Assembly (NCBI GenBank): GCA_007922225.1
Contig: ML679974.1
Location: forward strand, 2,593,105 to 2,657,104
Origin: Emydura subglobosa
Taxonomy: Eukaryota > Chordata > Testudines > Chelidae
Direction: 5' to 3'
DNA: 64,000 nucleotides
Below the pieces are notes generated by a model, which was given only the letters and a program-made list of their open reading frames with translations, was not told where the DNA came from and did no database searches. This document shows positions 10,801-19,800 of this stretch, one piece after another. How positions within the stretch are numbered: position 1 is the stretch's first letter; every line of letters begins with the position of its first letter. The position numbers and the translations under genes were made by a program.

Positions 10801-13800
10801 AGGGCTCAGGAAGCTCCCACTCCAGTTCCCTACTCCTCCAAGGAGACATCCAATAAAAGCAGAAAAGATTGGCCTCAATATCTCTACATCAGAAAACAAG
10901 ATGACTTTCATGCTTCCTTCATACATTATGGAGGACAAAATGGCGTAAACCCAGTGGTTTTTAAAATCCTTTGTAGGGCACTCAGATTGCTAGTGGCCAG
11001 CCACAGCTCAGCAGCTTTGAGAGACTAATTTATCTGGAAACTTTCTGCTCACCTAGATTTTGACTGGTTGTTTTTAAGTGGCTAGAATTATTTTGAGGAG
11101 AGCTGAACCTTTTTGTACTGCACATGCCATCGCTCTAGGGCAGCAAAATACTGTCCCCTGCGGATTTACTGCAATCGATTCAAGTAATCAATAACACTGA
11201 AGGCACTGGGTCATGATTCGTTTTGGAAACAAGCCTGGCATTAATCTGCCAAAAGAGATATTTGAAACATGACTCTGGGCCTGAGGCAGTGTGGAGTATT
11301 GCTCCATGACACAGCACTGCGGGAATCACGCCCTATGGAGGCCAGTTCAGGGTAAGGTAAGCAGATGAATGGCCAGAGAGCCCATTTCAGGGTGTGCAGG
11401 GAGCACCCCAAAGATGCCTGTACTGTATGTTTTGCTTTCACTAGGTTCTAATATTAGGACCTTGCTTGGTAATTGCTGCAGCAAGCCTGCAAGGACACTT
11501 CACCACCCCAAACTGCTGAGGTGTTTATATTTATAAACAAATATAGAGACCTCACTGCCCTTTTCTCCCAAGGATCTCCAAGCCCTTTTTCTAATGGTAA
11601 GCTTTGCAAGCCCCTGTGAGAGCAGTAGCAGTGTAGCCATTTGGGGAAAACAGATAGAGGGGAAGCACATTCCCCAAGGTCACAGTCCGTGGCAGAGCCA
11701 GAGTAGAATCCAGGTTTCTCAACACCTAATCTGCTGCCCTAACTGCAGTCCCTCCCACTGAGCTTCTAGTATTTGGGAAACTGCAGTGCGCGATTTTAAT
11801 CTCTTAAGATATTAGCTGCTGGCCACCTTCCAGGAGGCTGCTCAAGTGTGTGGCAGTCTTGGGAGACATCTTGGGAAGGCTGCAATGGTTCTGAGTTGTT
11901 TAGCCAGGAAACACTTTACAGCCTCAGTGTCCTTGAATCTGACCCCATAGGAACCCTCGGATCCTTCCTCCTCTTGACATTGCCACTCCAGATAAGTGTT
12001 TTAACTTGAACAGATTTATGCAGCATAGATCCCATAGCACCAGAAGTTGGACAGTTCCAGCTAGATGCCCTTTGTGAGCCTTTCAGGTGACAATAAGAGA
12101 GGTTTCATCTTTGCCACTGTTCCACCTAGGTTAGGGGAGAAGTATTAATTTGAAGGAAACCAGATTTGGCATTTCCCCAATCTTTGGAGTTTTATATTAA
12201 TCCTTTAAGGTTGCTATGGACTGGAAATCCCCATGCCTCACATCATCGTCTTCAGAGATGGGTGCAAAACACAGTGCAAGGGACAGAAGAATCAAAAGGA
12301 CTCGGATTTTCTATAGCTAAAAGTTAAGCACCTTGCTTGGCAAGGCATTGCTCCCTTTCTGGCTTTGTGCTCACCAAGGCAGCAGCAAACAAGCTGTTTA
12401 GAAAGCTCCCTCTTCCTCTGAGATTCCCTTGCTAGCTTAATGGAGAGGCTGAGGGACACAGTTAGCTCTGTTCCAAAGCTCCACTGCTGGGAACAGTTAC
12501 TGGTACCAGTGCTACTATCGTTCTGGTCAGTACCTGGCATCTGCCACGAAAGGGAAAACCCCGTTGTAGAAGAACATGATGGTGAGGATCAGGAGCCAGT
12601 AGCAAAGTGGCAGCCGCCTGATATCCTGAACCTGCTGCAAAGAGAAAATCCCCCTAGATTAATAGGATACAGATGACTTCCCATTTCATAATGATGAAAC
12701 CTTCTTCCACTAACATTCCTTGAAAAGGGCGAGCTGGGACTGGAGTACGAAAGGTAGCTCATTTGCCCTGAGAGTCCCAACATTTGTTGTGCCCCTCCAC
12801 ATCCACACACCACCCTTCTCTGGGAGCGTGTGAGAGGGTAAGAGCTTTCCCTTCCCTTCATAAAAATCTGTGGCAGCAAAAGACTTTTCTGAGCTGCACT
12901 TGCTGGAGGCAAACTCTGGGATGAAGCACAGCAGGGATGTGGGTATAACTAGAAGTTATTAATAAAAGGAAATACCAGTACATTAAGAATGGAAACGCTC
13001 AGTAAGACCTTCCCTCAGGGTATACTATTCTGAAGTTTAACGGATCTGATGACCTAAAGCAATGGCAGCCCTGTTGCTTGGGCCACTAAGGGGTACGTCT
13101 ACACTTCAATTAGACATCTGTGACTGGCCCATGCCAGCTGACTCGGGCTCGCAGAGCTGTTTAATTGCAGTGTAGATATTTGAGCTTGGGTTGGAGCCTG
13201 AAGTCTCAGATCCTGGAGGGGCCCAGAGCTCGGGCTGCAGCCTGAGCCATGAACTCTACACTACAATTAAACAGGCCCTTAGCCTGCAAGTCAGCTGGCA
13301 CTGCAGTGTAAACATACCCTTGGAGAGCATACCACAGGGACTGGTTCTGCCTTGGCAGGAAGATTGCTCTGCAAACCACAAAAGAGGCTAGAATCTCATT
13401 TGTATTCACAAGCAACTCCACGTTTGCACAGTGAACTCAGGTAAATGTTTGCTGACCCCTCATGGCTCGGAGTGCTGGCTCTGGTCTCTGATAAACTAAA
13501 CAAAGCGAATAAATGTTGCCAGTCTAATTTCCACAATCCCTTGTTGTTTGCAGCTGTAGAATCCTCAGAGACCTACATGGACAACTATCACTTAGATAAG
13601 TGGTACTGGCTCCCTCTTCTGGTCCATATCAGCTATTTATTGTAGACTTCAGTCTCACAAAACAAACTCTGCAGTGACAGCAAAGTTCAGTTACCCCATG
13701 CCAGCCCTTAAGTTTCTGGAGGAAAAGGCAGTCTGTATTCCACCTACCACTTTCTTGGACTCTTGCTGGATAACTGCATCCAAGCCAAGCTGCTTCATGC

Positions 13801-16800
13801 CAACTTTGTCCAGCACGCTGACTGTGATGGCTGAAATAAAACCCAACACACATAGCAGGGTACCTGCAAACACAGAAGAGATTTTAGGACTTCCCTGGAG
13901 CAGGAAGAGCTGTATGACATAGACCTCTGCATGATTCATGTTCCTGGCTTCTCTCTAACAACATGACTAGCGCTTCTCCATTGGGCCATAAGTTAGATTC
14001 TATACAATGTTTGGGTGAGAAGTTTGGATTGCAAACACTGTAGGACTAGGTTTAGATTGAAAAACGCTGTTTTCACTGATTTTTTTAATAAATAAGGTAT
14101 GATAATGTTTTAGTATTAATATTTCTTCTTATTGACACCCTCCTCCCCCAGCTGAAGATTAAAACAGTCCTGGATATTGCGAATGACTAAAGAAACCCCA
14201 ATGTCCATGGGACCAGGAGATAAGACAGACTGTTGCTGGAAGACAGAGTAAAAAAAAAATCTTCCACACTTGTTGACCTGCTTCACCTTTGTAGAGTAAC
14301 TGCAGACATGAAGGGTCAAATTGAGTCAGTGTAATGAAGAGCAACTAAGAAAGAAGTCAATGGAGCCAGAAGTGAATTTGCCCCCAAGTGCCTGTTCCAA
14401 ATGAGACCAGTTTTCTAACTGAATCTATTTTGGAAAAATCAAGTGAAGTTCACTTGAAAAGCCTGCTCAGATGTGCATTCACTTAGCATTGGTGTATTTA
14501 ACCCTTCACATGTAGAGCACTCAAGTTGTTCTGCTGCTTCTGCGATTGGAGAATTATCACCTGAGTACACAGCAATACTACTGAACTAAAGGTATTGAGG
14601 GGAATCTGTTAAAGCAGAGCTGGTTGAGAGAACATCTTAGTACGACAGAGTGGCAGGATTTTCCTCATAATTGCCTCTTGGCTAAAAGTCACATCCTTGA
14701 ACAGGACTAATACAACATTAATCATTTTGTTGTTACTTGGTAAGTACATTTATCCCACATGCCCCATCACCGAGATGCCACACACAGTACAAACACAGCG
14801 ATTCCCATTACCACCACTCCAAGGCATTTCTAACATGCCCATCACCATAATACCTAGACATCATTATCATCTAGGCCAATGGTTCCCAACCTTTTTAGTT
14901 CAAAGGCCACAAATATTATTTTTACAACCCTGAAGGGCCACCAGTCTATCAGCTCATAAAAAATGTATTGCCGTACACATCAATGAGGACTACAAATCAC
15001 TACATATTTAAAGTAAACATTTGGTGTTACTGTGCTCATTTTTACATTCTCTTTTACAGCTACAAATTACTCACAGTATGTCACACCCTCACAGACAAAG
15101 CACTCGTGTAGATGAGTGACTGTCATTACACACTGAAGCACGTGGCCTGGCCGCTAAGACTCAGTGGGTGGCCTGTTAAGTGCAGGCCAAACCGAAAGGC
15201 CCTGATTTTTAGAGACCTGCCCTTCTCCACAAGCATGGTGGGTCCTGGCTGCTCCACCAGCAGCCACCCACCCTCACCTCCCCACTGCAGCCAGATGGAA
15301 GGAGGCTGCCTCCTCGCTGATCTCCCATCCCTGGCTGCAGCAGGGAAACCGCACGCATCCTGTAGCCCCATGCGCTCCACCTAGGTCCCTAGGCAGTGGC
15401 TCCCTTCTGCAGCCAGCAGGAGGGGAGTGACAGGCCACTTTGAAAGAGGCTTGTGGGCCGCTTTTGGCACCTGGGCCATGGGTTGGGAACCACTGAGCTA
15501 GGCAACATTATGATCCTACATCATAGCTTCTGCTCCACAGTGATTCCATTTGTTAATGTAAAAAGGAAAAAAACCCTCAAGCAACATGAAGCTCAGGGTG
15601 GAACTGCATCAAAAACAGGGAAGTGAAAATCCCCCACCCCCAACACACGCGCGCGCACACGCATTTACACACTTTCTTAAACTGAGGTCTTAAATCTATA
15701 AATATGCAGAATTTGACACACGTTAAGGTCTGTGCGACAAAACTATCATTGATTCAGTGGGAAGTGGTCAGAGTTAAGACTTGAATAGCCAACCCAGAAT
15801 GCGGCAATGTACATACACACACGAATGTAATTCAATTTTACTCCATTGACTCAATGGGTATATACATTTGCACACAATACTGTTCACATGTGACTGCAGG
15901 TATTGTAATGTCACAGAAAGGCTGCAAACAAAGCTAGGGGCAAATGCAGCAGTTTTAGACAAAAACTTTGGGCAGCAATAACGCATCCTTCTATTTCGTC
16001 CTCAGACCAGGAAGGTGAGCAAGGGTATGCTATCTGGAAGACACACAGCCCACCTGTCACACACCACCTTCACTCTCTTCCCTATGCAGATTCCTTTTCA
16101 GAGTTAAACTGTATGACTTTGCTCTTTTGTCTTGGGCCTAGAGGCAGGTGAAGCAGAAGCCATTAGGAAAACTCACCTCCCCAGAGCGTCCACTGGATAC
16201 CAAAGTGGGTCTCAAACTGCTGGGTGAAGAAGAAGTTGAGGACACTCCCAAGCCGGGAGAAGGAGAGGGTCAGTCCAAATGCCAAGGCCAGTTCCTTCCC
16301 CTTGAACCAGAATGCAGTGATGCGATTCTGCACAACTTGGAGGGATGAGAACAGAGGAGAAAGGGCTATATTAACAGAGCATAGAAACCTAACCCAGAGC
16401 ATTACACACACAAACCCAGGGCAACTCCCAATCCGTGCTCTCTGGGCCAGATGGGATCAGTATCAAAGACTCTTGGATAGCTGAAGTGGAGATAAAATGT
16501 GTATCTCTGTTTGGGATAGTCCTTGCCACTGCCGCAAAGGGGAGGTCAAGTGGCTTCTAAAAAACCAACCTGTAGGGAGAGTTTTGCAGCTGCTGCTCCC
16601 ATGAGGGGGCAAACGCTGGTTAAAATGAAGGTTCTTATCATTAGAAGGGCAGATGAAAGCTCTTCAACTCCCATCAGGCAGACCAAATACTCTCTCTTCA
16701 TCCACCACCACTCAGGCCTGGTTCCTGGTGCACAGAGCAGATGAAATTCTGACTGTAGGAACAAAGGCCCAGGTGCTAAAATCCCATTTGTCCTTCCATT

Positions 16801-19800
16801 GTTGGAGTCTAACTAGGAGAGGAGTTCTCAGATTCCTTACTAGTAAGTGACCCATTCCCAGATCCAAACAGCAACCGTCCCGTCAGCATCAGCGGCAGAA
16901 GATACGGAGTTCCTTTGAAGTGAGAGCCCAGAGCAAAGATGGACGATCCCAAGACAGTCAGGAAAGAGAAAAGAAAGACACCAACTAGGGAGGGAGACAG
17001 AAGAAACACAGGAACACATTGAAATCAAGGCAACAGAACAGAGAAAATTACTGTGCAATAGGAAAATATGAGAGGAGCTCTGACTTTTTAATCTCAGGAC
17101 AGGTACATCCCTGGGTCTCCCATCAAATTGACTCTGACATATTATTTTACTACTGTATAGCCCCTTTCATTGAAGGATCTCAGGTCACTTTGACGAGGGA
17201 TCTGTCTCATGCATGAGGAAACTGAGTCAGAGGAAGGTTAAGTGGCTCAACCATAAGCCTATAAGCTCCATGCTCCTGAGTCCTACTCAGAGCTCTGCCA
17301 CAGAGTCTTTAACATTGGCCAAGTAACTTCACTTCTGCACCACAGATCCTCATCGGTAAAACCAGAGACAACAATGCTGGCCTACTCCACAGGTGAGTGT
17401 CCACAGCAGCATTGTTTAATGTGGTGCAGAGTTCAGATACCATGATGACAAATCAGGGAGTTGGGGTTGGGCTAGATGACCTCCTGAGATCCTTTCCAAC
17501 CCTAATCTTCTAGGATTCTATTAAATACCACAAAAAAGGTCAGGGAGAGAAGAAGAATACAAGCCTAGTTACAGTTACGAGTGTAAGTTTCTAAATAAAG
17601 GATCCTTGCCAGTTCTGAACTTGCCTGTCTTCCCTTTTATTGTGTGTCAAGAGATAAAGCAATGTTTACCCAACTATTGTGTGTCATACTAAATTCTAGT
17701 GATCCACAATCAGGAATCAGGCCAATTGGGGAACTGTGCAAGTTTTACAAGCATCAGAGATCTCTGCTGCATTTTGTGGAGTAGCTCTTGTAACTCCCAT
17801 CTTCTCTTCACACCACAAAGAAGAACCTTCTTTGGTTAACTCTTGTTTTGTTGACCCCACTGGTTCATGCCTCAGGACCTTATTGAAAAGGTGATTCTGG
17901 GCTTGGGAAGCAATATTCCTTTCCACTGAAGGAATAGCTGGAAAGGTCACTTCTGTGCAAGAGGAAAGATCAGCTATAATGAAATAATTGGGACTTACAG
18001 CGATTTCCCAGTTTATCAATCAGGAATCCAGCCAGAATCACCACCAGCGCATTCCTAGGGAGAACAGCACAAACATTTGGTTTCACTACCTGCACACCCC
18101 ACAACCAGTGCACATGTTGCCCCCCATAACCAGGAGAAAGGTGACTCACGTCCAGGCATAGATTGCATACAGCAGGTTGTACTGTGCCGGCGTCATCCCC
18201 AGACCTTCCACGCAGGCCAATGTGCCATTATGCCCAGTGCCATTGTGCTGGGTTCCATTGGGGCAGGTGAGATTCTGTGTAACAAGCCAGCATGAAGAGT
18301 GTATTCCAACAGTAATGGAGGTCTAATCTGGATTACACAATAATTAGCCAAACCTTCTTTTTGGGTGGAGGGACTCAATAGGTATGAGAGCCTGGTTCTG
18401 ACATCTTTTGTAGACTCACCTCCACCTCCCACTTCCCAACCTGATAGAGGGAATGTAAAGGTTTTCAGTGGGCTTGTGAGTATAGTTTATCCGTCTTGAG
18501 GATAGAACAATTTATTTACTGTTGTGACTGACGCAGGAGCTGCAACAATCTACAAGGGATCATAGGAGATTACTGCAGAACCTAGCTATTTCCCACTGGC
18601 AACTGGGAAACCCACTGGGAATTATTGTGGTTTGACATGCATAGACTTCAATGGGAGTAGAAAGGTCTCAGCACCTCTTACAAACACACCAAGATTTGAG
18701 TCAGAAAGAAAGGTAAGGATACTGCATTGCAAAATGTACGAACATGATCTGTTTATTTTAATCAGCTGTAGCTTAATTTTTAATTGTTTGATACTACATA
18801 AAGGTACCAGGAAGTGTTCTGCAGCAGGTTTGGTAAAACTAATGAAACTTCAGTAATGAGACTTCATTCCAGCTCCCGGCTATGAGACTTTTATGAGGAA
18901 TTGGAACCAGATCTCCTAAGTCCTAGTCCAATGCTGTCACCACAAAGCAACAGACAAGGGTGTACACTCACTCTCTCTCTGAATCTGGCTTACTCTGGAT
19001 TCTCTTCTGAAGTCTTTACTATCTGAATGTGTAAGGATTTCTTGCAGGCCTTCTAAAAGCCACATGCCCAGCTACATAATCTAGGAAGGACTGTGAACTT
19101 TAGCTAATCACACATCTTGGATTTAACAGCAGATGGTGCACATGAGTAAACCTAGCCCTCTCCTAGAGACTGAACATAACCCATCAGCAGGCATCCTAGT
19201 TTTCCGGTGATAAAAACCCCCAAAATTCTCTGATTAAAAAAAACCCTATAAAAATCTGGGTTTTTCCACAATTAAAATGAAACACTGAACTTTAGTTTCC
19301 CTAGTCACTATATATATACATATCAATTGAACACGTTTTATGGATATATTTACAATTTTTAAACTGGTAACCCGAGTCCCACCCATTCCCCTGATTATCC
19401 AAATTTTTGATTATCCGATCTGGCCCCGGACTTAATTAGATCAGATAATTGGGGTTCCACTATATATGTTCTTATTTTTTCACAAAATGTAAAAAAAACT
19501 AAAGATTCTCTGTAAGAATGTGAATTGCGTGTTTTTCTGTGTTTTTCCATGGCAAACGGATTTCTAGGATCCCTGATAATCAGTAACACAAACAACCAAC
19601 AGCTCCGAGTAAGCATTTCAGATCTTGATCTCCAACAAAATAATGCAAACAGCAGCATCCCATTCTCTATGGAGGAAAATTTACACTGCAACATGGATAG
19701 TTAATTTAAAAAACAAAAAAAGCAATGAGAGGCATGGTGCAGTGAATGAGGTGGAGATATTAGTCTGAACCCTTCAGAATAAAGGTCTTTACTTATATCA

